Of a stretch of 64,000 bases of DNA, positions 43,103 to 51,339 are shown one piece after another (position 1 is the stretch's first letter; each line of letters starts with the position of its first letter). The notes under the pieces were generated by a model. The model made no database searches. It had not been told where the DNA came from and saw only the letters and a program-made list of their open reading frames with translations. The stretch spans positions 62,001-126,000 of the forward strand of contig NZ_FOCZ01000014.1 of the NCBI RefSeq assembly GCF_900110245.1. Reading direction: 5' to 3'. The DNA comes from Niastella yeongjuensis (GTDB taxonomy: Bacteria; Bacteroidota; Bacteroidia; Chitinophagales; Chitinophagaceae). The position numbers and the translations under genes are program-made.

Positions 43103-43945
43103 TTACTCCGCAGTTGCTAAAAAGATTTCTTTATCGTTCGCCCCTACTTTCTTTAATTGCCCGTAAATATCCATAAAAGTATTCACAGCCGCTTTACCAT
43201 CCGGTCCCAGTTGTAAAGAATAGTTATTCACATACAGGTCTATGTGTTGGCGCATTACCGCTTCGCTCATTTCCTGCGAATGTTGTTTTACATAATCAGT
43301 TATCAATGGGTAATTGGCAAACGAATATTCCAGACTGCGTTTTATTAACCCATCTACCTGCTGCTGCAGGGCGCTGTCGAATGATTTTTTCATTACAATA
43401 CCACCCAAGGGAATAGGATTGCCTGTTACCCGCTCCCAGTATTCACCCAGGTCAACCAGTTTATGCAATCCTTTTTGCTGATAGGTAAAGCGGTTTTCAT
43501 GTATGATCACTCCGGCATCTACGTCCCCGTTCAGCACCGCATCTTCAATGGCAGAGAACACCATGAATTTCTTGTTGGTTGCCTGCGGGTAAGCCAGTGA
43601 GAATAACATGTGCGCGGTGGTATTTTCTCCCGGAATGGCAATGCTCATGTCATTCACATTCTTAGTGTTCGCCGATGCCTGTTTGGTGATCAACAAAGGA
43701 CCTACACCTTTTCCCAGTGCACCGCCGGCATTCAATACTATATATTTTTCGAGTAAAAGTGGCAATACACCATAGCTGATCTTTGTAACATCCAGCCGGC
43801 CCTGTATGGCCCATTCATTGAGGGTTTGTACATCTTCCAATACAGGTTGTACAGTTATACCCTGGGTATCGATCTTATTATTTACTAACGCGTCGAAAAT
43901 AAAAGTGTCGTTGGGACAAGGAGAAAAGCCTAATGTTAAGGTCAT
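43103..43945 (-). CDS. mqnD: 1,4-dihydroxy-6-naphthoate synthase
   Basis: 280 aa, full length. Cleaves cyclic dehypoxanthine futalosine to 1,4-dihydroxy-6-naphthoate, a late step of the futalosine route to menaquinone. Family marks are the N-terminal LGFSPCPNDTFIFDALV (5-21), ISYGVLPLLL near 56-65, GKGVGPLL and the central AIEDAVLNGDVDAGVIIHENRFTY-like block with the conserved His. Cytosolic, periplasmic-binding-like fold without a signal peptide. Lies 26 bp after mqnB on the same strand: a two-gene operon for consecutive parts of one pathway. mqnA and mqnC are not in the window. Confidence 0.95.
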   Translation of the reverse strand: MTLTLGFSPCPNDTFIFDALVNNKIDTQGITVQPVLEDVQTLNEWAIQGRLDVTKISYGVLPLLLEKYIVLNAGGALGKGVGPLLITKQASANTKNVNDMSIAIPGENTTAHMLFSLAYPQATNKKFMVFSAIEDAVLNGDVDAGVIIHENRFTYQQKGLHKLVDLGEYWERVTGNPIPLGGIVMKKSFDSALQQQVDGLIKRSLEYSFANYPLITDYVKQHSQEMSEAVMRQHIDLYVNNYSLQLGPDGKAAVNTFMDIYGQLKKVGANDKEIFLATAE

Positions 43946-43971
43946 CTTGTTTAAATACTTTATTATGAAAT

Positions 43972-44634
43972 TTACAAACCTGCGAACTCACCATTCACCA
44001 TCTTAATCAATTGCTCATTCAATAATTGAAGCGCATCTTTCATCTTCCATTTCGACTTGTCACGCTCCCCTACCATATTCGATATGGTTCGTAATTGTAT
44101 AAATGGAATTTTTTCAACCAGTGCTACATAGTGAAAGGCGGCGCCTTCCATGGACTCAACAACCGGCTTGTATTTTTGTTGCAATTGTTCTATACGGGTT
44201 GGCCGGGTGGTGATCTCGTTGATGGTAACTGATCTTACCAGGGGAAGGTTATATTGTTGCAACAAATGGGTATGCTTATTTTCCAGGTGCTTGCCGGTAT
44301 AGGGATCAACGATCTGCGGCAGCCCCATATCGAATATGTCTTTAAACTCATTGTTTTCTTCAACACCCAGATCACCGGTCACTTCTTCTTTCACCAGTAC
44401 CATACTGCCCGGGGGATAGTCAGCAGAATAACTGCCGCCGATACCTGCCTGGATCAGGAGGCCGGGCCGTTGTTTGGCAATGGTTTTTGTAAGCCAGTAA
44501 GTAGTGCTCATACTGCCGATACCAGTGATAAGGATCTCGAAATGGTTATTACCAATTATACAATCCCGTTCGGCCAGATAGTTTATTGTGGGTTGAATTT
44601 CAAAGTTGGTGGCGGCTACCAATAATATCTCCAT
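43972..44634 (-). CDS. mqnB: Futalosine hydrolase
   Basis: 220 aa. Removes hypoxanthine from futalosine in menaquinone synthesis, in the cytoplasm. Nucleoside-phosphorylase-like fold: ILITGIGSMSTTYWLTKTI with the substrate Ser/Thr, LLIQAGIGGSY at 60-70, and the C-terminal VESMEGAAFHYVAL with the catalytic Glu-Met-Glu segment, then QLRTISNMVGERDKSKW. Divergent from the queD pair. A minus-strand TAGATTTG box only 5 bp from the ATG would make a leaderless message; I treat that as uncertain. Confidence 0.93.
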   Translation of the reverse strand: MEILLVAATNFEIQPTINYLAERDCIIGNNHFEILITGIGSMSTTYWLTKTIAKQRPGLLIQAGIGGSYSADYPPGSMVLVKEEVTGDLGVEENNEFKDIFDMGLPQIVDPYTGKHLENKHTHLLQQYNLPLVRSVTINEITTRPTRIEQLQQKYKPVVESMEGAAFHYVALVEKIPFIQLRTISNMVGERDKSKWKMKDALQLLNEQLIKMVNGEFAGL

Positions 44635-44644
44635 GACACAAATC

Positions 44645-44830
44645 TACATAGTTCCAAGTTCAAGGTTTAAAGTTTAAAGTCATTAAATTTTGAATTAATA
44701 ACTAATGGAACCCCTCAAAATGAGGCAATTACCCAATTCTTTGAACTTTAAACCTTAAACTTTCAACCCTCATCCAACAACTTTCACCCTTCACCCATCC
44801 CCCTTAACCTTATACCTTATACTTTAAACG
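44645..44830. repeat. TTTAAAG arrays pointing away from two divergent genes
   Basis: Near mqnB, forward TTTAAAG-type units (44649-44680). Near queD, inverted units (about 44740-44829: TTTGAACTTT, AAACCTT, AAACTTTC, CTTATACTTTAAAC). The two sets are mirror images, each reading outward from its own gene. Between lies a short CAATTACCC tract of the 8-bp family. Confidence 0.75.
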
Positions 44831-44838
44831 GTAAAACT

Positions 44839-44846
44839 TAACTTTG
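44839..44846 (+). promoter_or_regulatory. -7 box of the queD/folE cluster
   Basis: TAACTTTG, exact match, 21 bp before the first ATG. It abuts the outer end of the TTTAAAG array. Confidence 0.55.
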
Positions 44847-44867
44847 CGGCAAATTTTCACGACAACA

Positions 44868-45278
44868 ATGGTGTATTTGACTCGTGTTGAGCATTTTAAT
44901 GCCGCCCATAAATTGTACAATCCCAACTGGAGCAAGGAGCAGAATGAGATAGTTTTTGGAAAATGTGCCAACGAACACTGGCATGGTCATAACTACGAAT
45001 TGTATGTAACTGTAAAGGGCAGACCCAACCCCGATACGGGTTTTGTATGTGATGTAAAGGCTTTGAGCAAAATTATTAATCAATACGTTATTGAGCAGTT
45101 AGACCATAAGAACCTGAACATGGATGTGCCGTTTATGAAGGACCAGCTTTGCTCAACCGAAAACCTGGCTATTGCCATTTGGAAACAGTTACAGCCGCAA
45201 TTACCTGCAGGGGTGCAATTGCATGGCATTAAATTGTATGAAACACCCCGCATTTTTGTGGAGTATTTCGGAGAATAA
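44868..45278 (+). CDS. 6-pyruvoyl-tetrahydropterin synthase / QueD family, paralogue 1
   Basis: 136 aa from the ATG at 44868; a longer TTG reading at 44844 overlaps the promoter. T-fold enzyme: zinc ligands His14 and His39/His41 in HWHGHNYE, catalytic Cys33 in FGKCANE, and the Asp79-His80 pair in LDHKNLNMD. It acts on dihydroneopterin triphosphate made by the GTP cyclohydrolase encoded two genes downstream, giving 6-carboxy- or 6-pyruvoyl-tetrahydropterin. All catalytic residues present. Which product (queuosine precursor or a pterin cofactor) cannot be told. Starts a three-gene cluster with the next paralogue and folE. Confidence 0.88.
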   Translation: MVYLTRVEHFNAAHKLYNPNWSKEQNEIVFGKCANEHWHGHNYELYVTVKGRPNPDTGFVCDVKALSKIINQYVIEQLDHKNLNMDVPFMKDQLCSTENLAIAIWKQLQPQLPAGVQLHGIKLYETPRIFVEYFGE

Positions 45279-45344
45279 ATGGGAAATGTCGTACAGGCGA
45301 CAAACAGCAAACAAAAAGCATATTTACTTTGTATTTTGAATAAT

Positions 45345-45758
45345 ATGAGCAAAAAAGTGGCAGTTTACCGAAAGGAACATTTCAATGCGGCCCACCGCTT
45401 ATATAACCCTGCCTGGGATATGGCAAAGAACGATGCGGTGTTTGGTAAGTGTAACAATCCCAATTTTCATGGCCACAATTATGAAGTAGTGGTGAAAGTA
45501 ACCGGGGTACCTGATCCGGAGACCGGGTATGTGATGGACATGAAAATATTAAGTGATTTGATCAGGGACCATGTGCTTGAAAAATTCGACCATAAGAACC
45601 TTAACCTCGATACGGTCTATTTCAAAGACCTGAATCCTACGGCTGAAAATATTTGTGTGGTTATCTACGATCTGTTGCGTGCGCAAATTGACCTTCAGTT
45701 CGACTTGCAGGTACGTTTATATGAAACGGAAAGAAATTTTGTAGAGTATCCGGCGTAA
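45345..45758 (+). CDS. 6-pyruvoyl-tetrahydropterin synthase / QueD family, paralogue 2
   Basis: 137 aa from the ATG at 45345. Zinc ligands His17, His42, His44; Cys36 in the segment FGKCNNPNFHGHNYEV, and Asp82-His83 before KNLNLD. That block is strikingly like animal PTPS, where the same FGKCNNPNxHGHNY occurs, while paralogue 1 has KCANEHWHGHNY. I infer that the two paralogues differ in substrate or product. Lies 66 bp after paralogue 1 and 40 bp before folE, so probably cotranscribed. Complete by length and residues. Confidence 0.88.
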   Translation: MSKKVAVYRKEHFNAAHRLYNPAWDMAKNDAVFGKCNNPNFHGHNYEVVVKVTGVPDPETGYVMDMKILSDLIRDHVLEKFDHKNLNLDTVYFKDLNPTAENICVVIYDLLRAQIDLQFDLQVRLYETERNFVEYPA

Positions 45759-45798
45759 GCATCCCAACATTAAGCATAAATAATCTAAACCATCGGAA

Positions 45799-46395
45799 AT
45801 GGCCTTCAAAAAAATTGAACAATACGACGAGAAAATAATGCCGGGGCTTATACACCATTACAGCGAATCACTGAAGTTGCTGGGTGAAGATCCTGAACGC
45901 GAAGGGTTGGTGAAAACGCCGGAACGGGTTGCTAAAGCCATGCAATATATGATGCAGGGGTACGATCAGGACGCAAGGGCTATTTTAAATTCAGCCAAGT
46001 TTAAAGAGTCTGTAAGCGAAATGATTCTGGTAAAAGATATCGAGTTGTATAGTATGTGCGAACACCATATGCTGCCTTTCTTTGGCAAAGCGCATATTGC
46101 CTATATTCCTAATGGGTATATTACCGGTCTTAGTAAGCTGGCCCGCGTGGTTGATGTGTATGCCCGCCGATTGCAGGTACAGGAACGCCTTACTACTCAA
46201 ATACTGGATGCCATAAAAGAAACCCTGAATCCATTGGGTGTAGCCGTGGTTATTGAAGCCAAACACCTTTGTATGATGATGCGGGGTGTGCAAAAACAAA
46301 ACTCAGTGACTACAACATCGGCTTTTTGGGGCGAGTTTGAGAAGAATGAAACCCGTAGTGAGTTTACAAAGTTAATTACCAGCAGATTGCATTAA
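45799..46395 (+). CDS. folE: GTP cyclohydrolase I
   Basis: 198 aa. Opens GTP to 7,8-dihydroneopterin triphosphate, the entry step for folate, queuosine and tetrahydropterins, in the cytoplasm. Zinc site Cys87 and His90 in the motif [12 protein letters not shown], and Cys158 in [11 protein letters not shown]; the substrate helix [22 protein letters not shown] is intact. Standard length. Ends the cluster with two PTPS/QueD paralogues, which suggests a metabolic unit around tetrahydropterin. An 8-bp array follows. Confidence 0.96.
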   Translation: MAFKKIEQYDEKIMPGLIHHYSESLKLLGEDPEREGLVKTPERVAKAMQYMMQGYDQDARAILNSAKFKESVSEMILVKDIELYSMCEHHMLPFFGKAHIAYIPNGYITGLSKLARVVDVYARRLQVQERLTTQILDAIKETLNPLGVAVVIEAKHLCMMMRGVQKQNSVTTTSAFWGEFEKNETRSEFTKLITSRLH

Positions 46396-46401
46396 TTATA
46401 T

Positions 46402-46450
46402 AGTTGATGGGTTGACAGGTTAACAGGTTAACTTGTCAACCCGTTAACCC
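46402..46450 (+). repeat. 8-bp GTTAACAG-type array after folE
   Basis: About five octamers (GGTTGACA, GGTTAACA, GGTTAACT, then inverted TGTCAACC, CGTTAACC) start seven bases after the folE stop. The same family sits after 13176 and before 1760 and 13285. Confidence 0.72.
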
Positions 46451-46488
46451 TATCGGCAACCTCTATATTCCTCCTAAGCCCTTCCATT

Positions 46489-46523
46489 TTTGGGAATGCC
46501 AAAAAGATAAACTACTAAATTTG
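46489..46523 (+). promoter_or_regulatory. Promoter of fabD
   Basis: TTTG at 46489-46492, 23-bp spacer, TAAATTTG at 46516-46523, 90 bp before the fabD ATG. Exact elements; spacer at the upper limit. Confidence 0.5.
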
Positions 46524-46613
46524 TATTTATCATTTCTTCCCCCAGTTCCGACTTCTTTTTTGGATAGTTAAAACCTTTGTGGCATTTTTGTTTTTTAAAC
46601 CCCTTTTTACATT

Positions 46614-47504
46614 ATGACACATGCTTTTGTGTTCCCGGGACAGGGCTCCCAGTTTCCGGGGATGGGAAAAGACCATTATGAAAACAGCGCTTTTGCGAAA
46701 AGATTATTTGAACAGGCGAATGAGATCGTGGGGTTTCGTATTTCCGATATCATGTTTAACGGCACTGAAGAAGATCTGAAACAAACCAGGGTAACACAAC
46801 CCGCCATTTTTCTTCATTCTGTTATAGCCTTTAAAAGTATTGATAATGCCCGCCCCGAAATGGTGGCTGGTCATTCGCTCGGTGAGTTTTCAGCATTAGT
46901 GGCTAATGGCGTATTGAGCTTTGAAGATGGATTAAAATTAGTGAGCGTTAGGGCACAGGCCATGCAAAAAGCCTGTGAAACAAATCCTTCCACTATGGCG
47001 GCCGTTCTGGGTCTCGACGACGCTAAAGTAGAAGAAATTTGCGCCCTGGTTCAGGAAGAAACCAAAGAAGTGGTGGTACCAGCTAATTATAATTGTCCCG
47101 GCCAGTTGGTAATAAGCGGAAGCATTAAAGGAATTGAAGTGGCCATCGAACGTCTGAAAGCAGCAGGTGCTAAACGGGCATTGGTATTACCCGTTAGCGG
47201 CGCTTTCCACTCTCCTTTAATGGAATCAGCTAAAGCCGAATTGTCGAAGGCTATTGAAGCCATCACCTTCTATCATCCTAATTGCCCTGTTTATCAAAAC
47301 GTTGCAGCTAAAGCAGTGGGCAATAAAGAAGATATTAAACAAAATTTAATTGATCAGCTGACCAGTGCAGTTAAATGGACCCAAAGTATCAAAACCATGA
47401 TCACCGATGGTGGCGATCATTTTACTGAATGCGGTCCTGGCAAAGTATTACAAGGTTTGATCGGTAAGATCGACAAAAAAGTTACTACGGATGGCGTAAG
47501 CTAA
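46614..47504 (+). CDS. fabD: Malonyl-CoA:ACP transacylase
   Basis: 296 aa. Transfers malonyl from CoA to acyl-carrier protein for fatty-acid chain extension. Motifs: FPGQGSQFPGMGKD at the start, the nucleophile Ser88 in GHSLGEFSAL, Arg near 114 (SVRAQAMQ) for the substrate carboxylate, and His199 in SGAFHSPLM. Full length. Monocistronic here: promoter upstream and bidirectional terminator downstream. Its partner fabH lies 5 kb away on the other strand. Confidence 0.96.
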   Translation: MTHAFVFPGQGSQFPGMGKDHYENSAFAKRLFEQANEIVGFRISDIMFNGTEEDLKQTRVTQPAIFLHSVIAFKSIDNARPEMVAGHSLGEFSALVANGVLSFEDGLKLVSVRAQAMQKACETNPSTMAAVLGLDDAKVEEICALVQEETKEVVVPANYNCPGQLVISGSIKGIEVAIERLKAAGAKRALVLPVSGAFHSPLMESAKAELSKAIEAITFYHPNCPVYQNVAAKAVGNKEDIKQNLIDQLTSAVKWTQSIKTMITDGGDHFTECGPGKVLQGLIGKIDKKVTTDGVS

Positions 47505-47510
47505 TAAACA

Positions 47511-47526
47511 TCCGCCAGCTGGCGGA
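47511..47526. repeat. GC palindrome after fabD
   Basis: TCCGCCAGCTGGCGGA, perfect 16-bp palindrome six bases after the stop. Identical core to 34423-34440. Confidence 0.8.
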
Positions 47527-47554
47527 CCTAAGCCAATTGAACTACCCCTTAAAT

Positions 47555-47593
47555 AAAAGTGGATCATCTTTTCAGGTGATCCACTTTTATTTT
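47555..47593. terminator. Bidirectional terminator between fabD and the S41 peptidase gene
   Basis: 12-bp perfect stem AAAAGTGGATCA / TGATCCACTTTT, 10-nt loop, then ATTTTT. Confidence 0.88.
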
Positions 47594-47596
47594 TAG

Positions 47597-47622
47597 CCTC
47601 CCCCGCCCCTCCAACAGAGGGG
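47597..47622. repeat. GC-rich palindromic element at the peptidase 3' end
   Basis: CCCCTC / GAGGGG around CAACA, preceded by a C-rich tract. A relative of the element at 49577-49606. Confidence 0.6.
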
Positions 47623-47633
47623 AGTCCAGAGCC

Positions 47634-48944
47634 TTATCTTAACATGCCTTTGAACTTCGTTTTTCCAAGCGTTGCATTGCCATACAACACTTCTTCGCTT
47701 AAGCCGAGCCGTTGCTGCGGCGTAACAGCCATACGGGCATAAGAGCCGTTGCCTATAAAATGCAATACCGAACTCAAACATTCTTCATTGCCATCGCCCC
47801 AGTCCCTGTCAAGCCCATCAACTACCTGGTGATCAAGCGGTAATCCGTTAAAATAATTTCCCTGTCCATTTTTGTTTACCGTACGGAACGATACAGGGAA
47901 AATATACCAGTCAAATACCGGTATAGGATAAAAGCCTACCGGTTTGCCATGCGTATGGGTTGGACCGATCAGTTGTACCTCCATATACGGCATTAAACTG
48001 TTTATCAGCAGTTCACTTGCCGAAGCGGTGTTCTGGCTTACAATAAAGAACAGGCGGTTGAGATTGAGGTTTCCCTTTTTCTCAAAATGCTCGGTGGTAT
48101 TATAGGCAATGTATTTGTCGTTGAATTCTTCCGTAAGCATTACTTCCTGGTTGCCGGCTGCGGGCACCAGGTAATTCGCCAGCAGGTTCTGTACCGACAC
48201 ATAACCACCTCCGTTATAACGCAGGTCAACCACAATATCCTGTACATGCTCACTGCTGAACTTATTAAACATGCGTTCAAACTCATTGCTGATCTCAACA
48301 GTATCGCCCAGAAAAGAATTGAACACAAAATAACCGGTTTTACCACCGTTGGTGTTATATACAGTATCGAACAACAAAGGATGCTCCTGGTAAGAAGAAG
48401 CCCTCAAAGTAATGATGGTATCGGTGTTATTGGGGCGGCCAAACAAAAAGGTGCCAACAGCGCTTTGATATACCGCCCTGATGATATCATTTGAATTGGC
48501 CACCGTGAAATTAGCGTTGTTGTTGATCTGCTTGATGTGCCAGCTGCGCCTGATACCTGCTTTGCCGGCCGGGGATTCCTGCTCTACATACGATACCCGC
48601 AGATCGTCGTCCGTATAAAAGAAAATGTTCATACCAAAATCCCCTCCTATGCCGGTGCTCAGTGCATTCCAGTCAGATTGCAGCATGGCGAAACTCCACC
48701 TGTCCACCGGCAGGTTGAAGCCGGGCTCAGCGCTATAGGCCCTGATACCCTCCATAACAGCATTGGGATCGGTGAACAGGTGTGCATCGAATGTGGCGGG
48801 AATGTTATTATGCCACAGATATATATCACGGGCGTAGTTTACAGTGGTGTCGTTTTTGACCTCACTGGGTATAACGTCATGATCTTTTCTGCAGCTTGCC
48901 AGCGTAATTCCGAATATGATAGCCCCTGCTACAATCGTTTTCAT
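47634..48944 (-). CDS. S41-family C-terminal-processing-type peptidase lipoprotein
   Basis: 436 aa. Lipobox ITLASC, so a lipoprotein. Central PDZ-like domain (VSYVEQESPAGKAGIRRSWHIKQIN near 118-142), then the S41 core: DIVVDLRYNGGGYVS, the nucleophile Ser in QNTASASELLINSL, and the general-base Lys in THTHGKPVG. The Ser-Lys dyad is complete. Likely a periplasmic protease acting on tail or unfolded substrates; in Bacteroidota many such lipoproteins exist with unknown targets. Monocistronic. Facing fabD across a terminator. Confidence 0.9.
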   Translation of the reverse strand: MKTIVAGAIIFGITLASCRKDHDVIPSEVKNDTTVNYARDIYLWHNNIPATFDAHLFTDPNAVMEGIRAYSAEPGFNLPVDRWSFAMLQSDWNALSTGIGGDFGMNIFFYTDDDLRVSYVEQESPAGKAGIRRSWHIKQINNNANFTVANSNDIIRAVYQSAVGTFLFGRPNNTDTIITLRASSYQEHPLLFDTVYNTNGGKTGYFVFNSFLGDTVEISNEFERMFNKFSSEHVQDIVVDLRYNGGGYVSVQNLLANYLVPAAGNQEVMLTEEFNDKYIAYNTTEHFEKKGNLNLNRLFFIVSQNTASASELLINSLMPYMEVQLIGPTHTHGKPVGFYPIPVFDWYIFPVSFRTVNKNGQGNYFNGLPLDHQVVDGLDRDWGDGNEECLSSVLHFIGNGSYARMAVTPQQRLGLSEEVLYGNATLGKTKFKGMLR

Positions 48945-49077
48945 AAAAGAAACTGAACATTTTCTATGTGACCTACTACTTCTCTGGTATAAAGTTGGTA
49001 ATTCAAATGCACATTTTACATAGGCAGGAATGATATAAGAATAACTTTAACAAGTTACAAATAATTAAGGAAAAAGT

Positions 49078-49527
49078 TTAGACTGGAATGCTGCAGTTGA
49101 TCCATTCGGGGTCAAAATGCGCTTTGTATTTCTTATAAAAGTTAATAGCCGGTTCATTCCATTCCAGTACCTGCCATACGATGCCATTGAATTGTTTTTC
49201 CTTTGCTTCCACAATCAATTGATCGAACAGCATTTTGCCCAGGCCCTGTCCCCGCATTTTCTCTGTAACGATCAGGTCTTCGAGGTACATCCGCTGCCCC
49301 TTCCAGGTGCTGTAACGAATGTAATACATGGCAAAACCTTCTACCCTGCCGTTCACTTCGGCAACCAACGCCCACCAAACCGGTTGTTTTCCAAAACCAC
49401 TTTCCACAAAATGTTCCATGGTAACGGTCACTTCCTGCGGCGCTTTTTCATATTCCGCCAATTCGCGGATCAATTCCAGTAACCGGGTACAATCTTCTTT
49501 TACGGCACGACGAATATTAATGTTCAT
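49078..49527 (-). CDS. GNAT-family N-acetyltransferase (SSAT-like)
   Basis: 149 aa, one GNAT domain. INIRRAVKEDCTRLLELIRELAEYEKAPQEV at the start, the acetyl-CoA loop MRGQGLGKMLFDQL near 91-104, and the C-terminal NEPAINFYKKYKAHFD. The order and length resemble the spermidine/spermine acetyltransferase group and the diamine/thialysine type; the acceptor amine is not certain. Cytosolic. Lone gene; the downstream gap holds the GC palindrome at 49577. Confidence 0.88.
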   Translation of the reverse strand: MNINIRRAVKEDCTRLLELIRELAEYEKAPQEVTVTMEHFVESGFGKQPVWWALVAEVNGRVEGFAMYYIRYSTWKGQRMYLEDLIVTEKMRGQGLGKMLFDQLIVEAKEKQFNGIVWQVLEWNEPAINFYKKYKAHFDPEWINCSIPV

Positions 49528-49576
49528 ATGTATACTTAGTGAATATTATTAAATTACTTTTTATCAAGAAGCAGGC

Positions 49577-49606
49577 CTCCCCCCATCCCCCTCCGGTGGA
49601 GGGGGG
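49577..49606. repeat. GC-rich palindromic element
   Basis: CCCCCTCC / GGAGGGGG around GGT (49587-49605), preceded by a C tract. Close copy of the core of 3297-3334. It lies between the dipeptidase-like gene stop and the GNAT gene start. Confidence 0.8.
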
Positions 49607-49621
49607 CTAGTTTATTAATTG

Positions 49622-51307
49622 CTATTGCCTATTATACCCCGGCCCTTTTACAAAACGGCCGGGTTTGGCACCGGTATGTTCGCCATCCTTTAATACCTGC
49701 ACACCGTTTACCAGCACATGTACCATGCCGTTGGCAAACTGATGCGGTTTATCGAAGCTGGCCTTGTCCTGTATGGCAGCGGGGTCAAAAATAACCACAT
49801 CGGCAAAGTTACCGGCTTTCAATTCACCCCGTTTTTCAATACGTAAATTAGTGGCTGGCAATTTACTTAGTTTGCGAATGGCTTCTGCCAGCGACAACAC
49901 CTTTTCATCACGCACATATTTTCCCAACAACCGCGCTACGTTTCCATAAGCGCGGGGATGACAATTAAACTCCAGAAAAACACCTTCGGGTGTATAGGAA
50001 CCTTCATCGGACCCAAAGCTTACCCAGGGTAGTTGCTGTTCCTTCTTAATGTTCTCTTCATCCATTAAGAAATATATAGATGCAATATTAGAACTATCCT
50101 GTATAAGCAGGTCCATCACGGTTTCCTCTGGTGAAACATGACGCACACCAGCTATTTCGGCCAACGACTTACCGGTGTATTGCTGAAGACTGTCCTGCCG
50201 GAAGCCAGTGAGCAGAATGCGATCGGGTGAACCGGCAGCCACATAAAAGTTTTCCCATTTGTCGGTAGGCGTATTCATTTCGCGAACCGTTTGCTTGCGA
50301 ACAGCCGGGTCTTTCAGGCGTTCCAGCAGTTTCCCGAAACCACCATCCTGTAACGTGGGTGGCAGCGTGGCGGCCAAACCGGTTCCAGCGGCCACATAGT
50401 TGTACATATCGGCTGTAATATTCAACCCTTCGGCGCGTGCTTTTTCAATCCTGCGGATCACACTGTCCATTTTACCCCAGTTGCTTTTTCCTGCGGCCTT
50501 CAGGTGATATATTTCGGCATGTATATGTGCCCGTTTGGCTATGTTGATCAGTTCTTCCACCGCTTCATACAGCTGCGTGCCTTCACTGCGCATATGGGAA
50601 ATATAAGAACCGCCATAGCGGGCTGCTTCATCACACAGGGCAACCAGTTCATCGGTTTTGGCAAAGAAGGCAGGAGGATATATCAGGGATGAACCAACCC
50701 CCAGCGCACCTTCTTTCATGGCCTGCGCTACCAGTTGCCGCATGCTTTCCAACTCTGCCGGTGTGGGATCCCGGTTATCTTCCCCTATTATATAACGGCG
50801 AAGCGTGGTGGCTCCAACGAAAGAGGCCACATTGCAGGAAATGCCGTTGTGTTGTAGAAAATTGAGGTATTCGCCCAGGCTTGTCCAGCTGATCTTATAC
50901 CTGATAGCAGTTTGGGCTTGTTCCATCTCTTTCACCATCGTGGTCGACAGGGGTCCCATACTCTCCCCTTCGCCCATCACTTCCAGGGTTACGCCCTGCC
51001 TGATGTCGCTTTGCGAACGGCCGTCCCTGATCAGGGATTCGTTGGCCCAGCTTAGCATGTTTATGAAACCAGGCGCTATTGCCAGGCCTTTTGCATCCAT
51101 AACCTGGCGCGAATGGGCGTCACTCAGGTTTCCGATAAATGCAATGGTATCGCCATTAATGGCAATATCACCGGTGTAAGGCGCTTTGCCATTGCCATCG
51201 TAGATGGTACCGTTACGAATAATAAGATCGTACTTATTAGATTCTGATAACTTGCACGAGCCGAATGCCAGTATACAGGCAGCCGTTAACCAGGGGAAAC
51301 TTTTCAT
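49622..51307 (-). CDS. D-aminoacylase-like amidohydrolase lipoprotein lacking the usual metal HxH
   Basis: 561 aa, lipobox ending at Cys18 (AFGSC). N-terminal strands YDLIIRNGTIYDGNG and VMDAKGLAIAPGF match the N-acyl-D-amino-acid deacylase branch of amidohydrolases. Where family members have GFIDxHxH, this one reads GFINMLSW: both metal His (positions 85 and 87) are Leu and Trp, and the bridging Cys region (usually GNCG) is GEGESMG near 112-118. His238 (ISHMRS) and His268 (YHLKAAGKS) remain, as does GSDEGSYTPEG. It may use a single metal ion, or have lost activity. Secreted to the periplasm. Cotranscribed with the Cys/Met enzyme 33 bp upstream. Confidence 0.82.
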   Translation of the reverse strand: MKSFPWLTAACILAFGSCKLSESNKYDLIIRNGTIYDGNGKAPYTGDIAINGDTIAFIGNLSDAHSRQVMDAKGLAIAPGFINMLSWANESLIRDGRSQSDIRQGVTLEVMGEGESMGPLSTTMVKEMEQAQTAIRYKISWTSLGEYLNFLQHNGISCNVASFVGATTLRRYIIGEDNRDPTPAELESMRQLVAQAMKEGALGVGSSLIYPPAFFAKTDELVALCDEAARYGGSYISHMRSEGTQLYEAVEELINIAKRAHIHAEIYHLKAAGKSNWGKMDSVIRRIEKARAEGLNITADMYNYVAAGTGLAATLPPTLQDGGFGKLLERLKDPAVRKQTVREMNTPTDKWENFYVAAGSPDRILLTGFRQDSLQQYTGKSLAEIAGVRHVSPEETVMDLLIQDSSNIASIYFLMDEENIKKEQQLPWVSFGSDEGSYTPEGVFLEFNCHPRAYGNVARLLGKYVRDEKVLSLAEAIRKLSKLPATNLRIEKRGELKAGNFADVVIFDPAAIQDKASFDKPHQFANGMVHVLVNGVQVLKDGEHTGAKPGRFVKGPGYNRQ

Positions 51308-51339
51308 ATGAAGGTGATATTTCTATATAAGGGTGGCAA

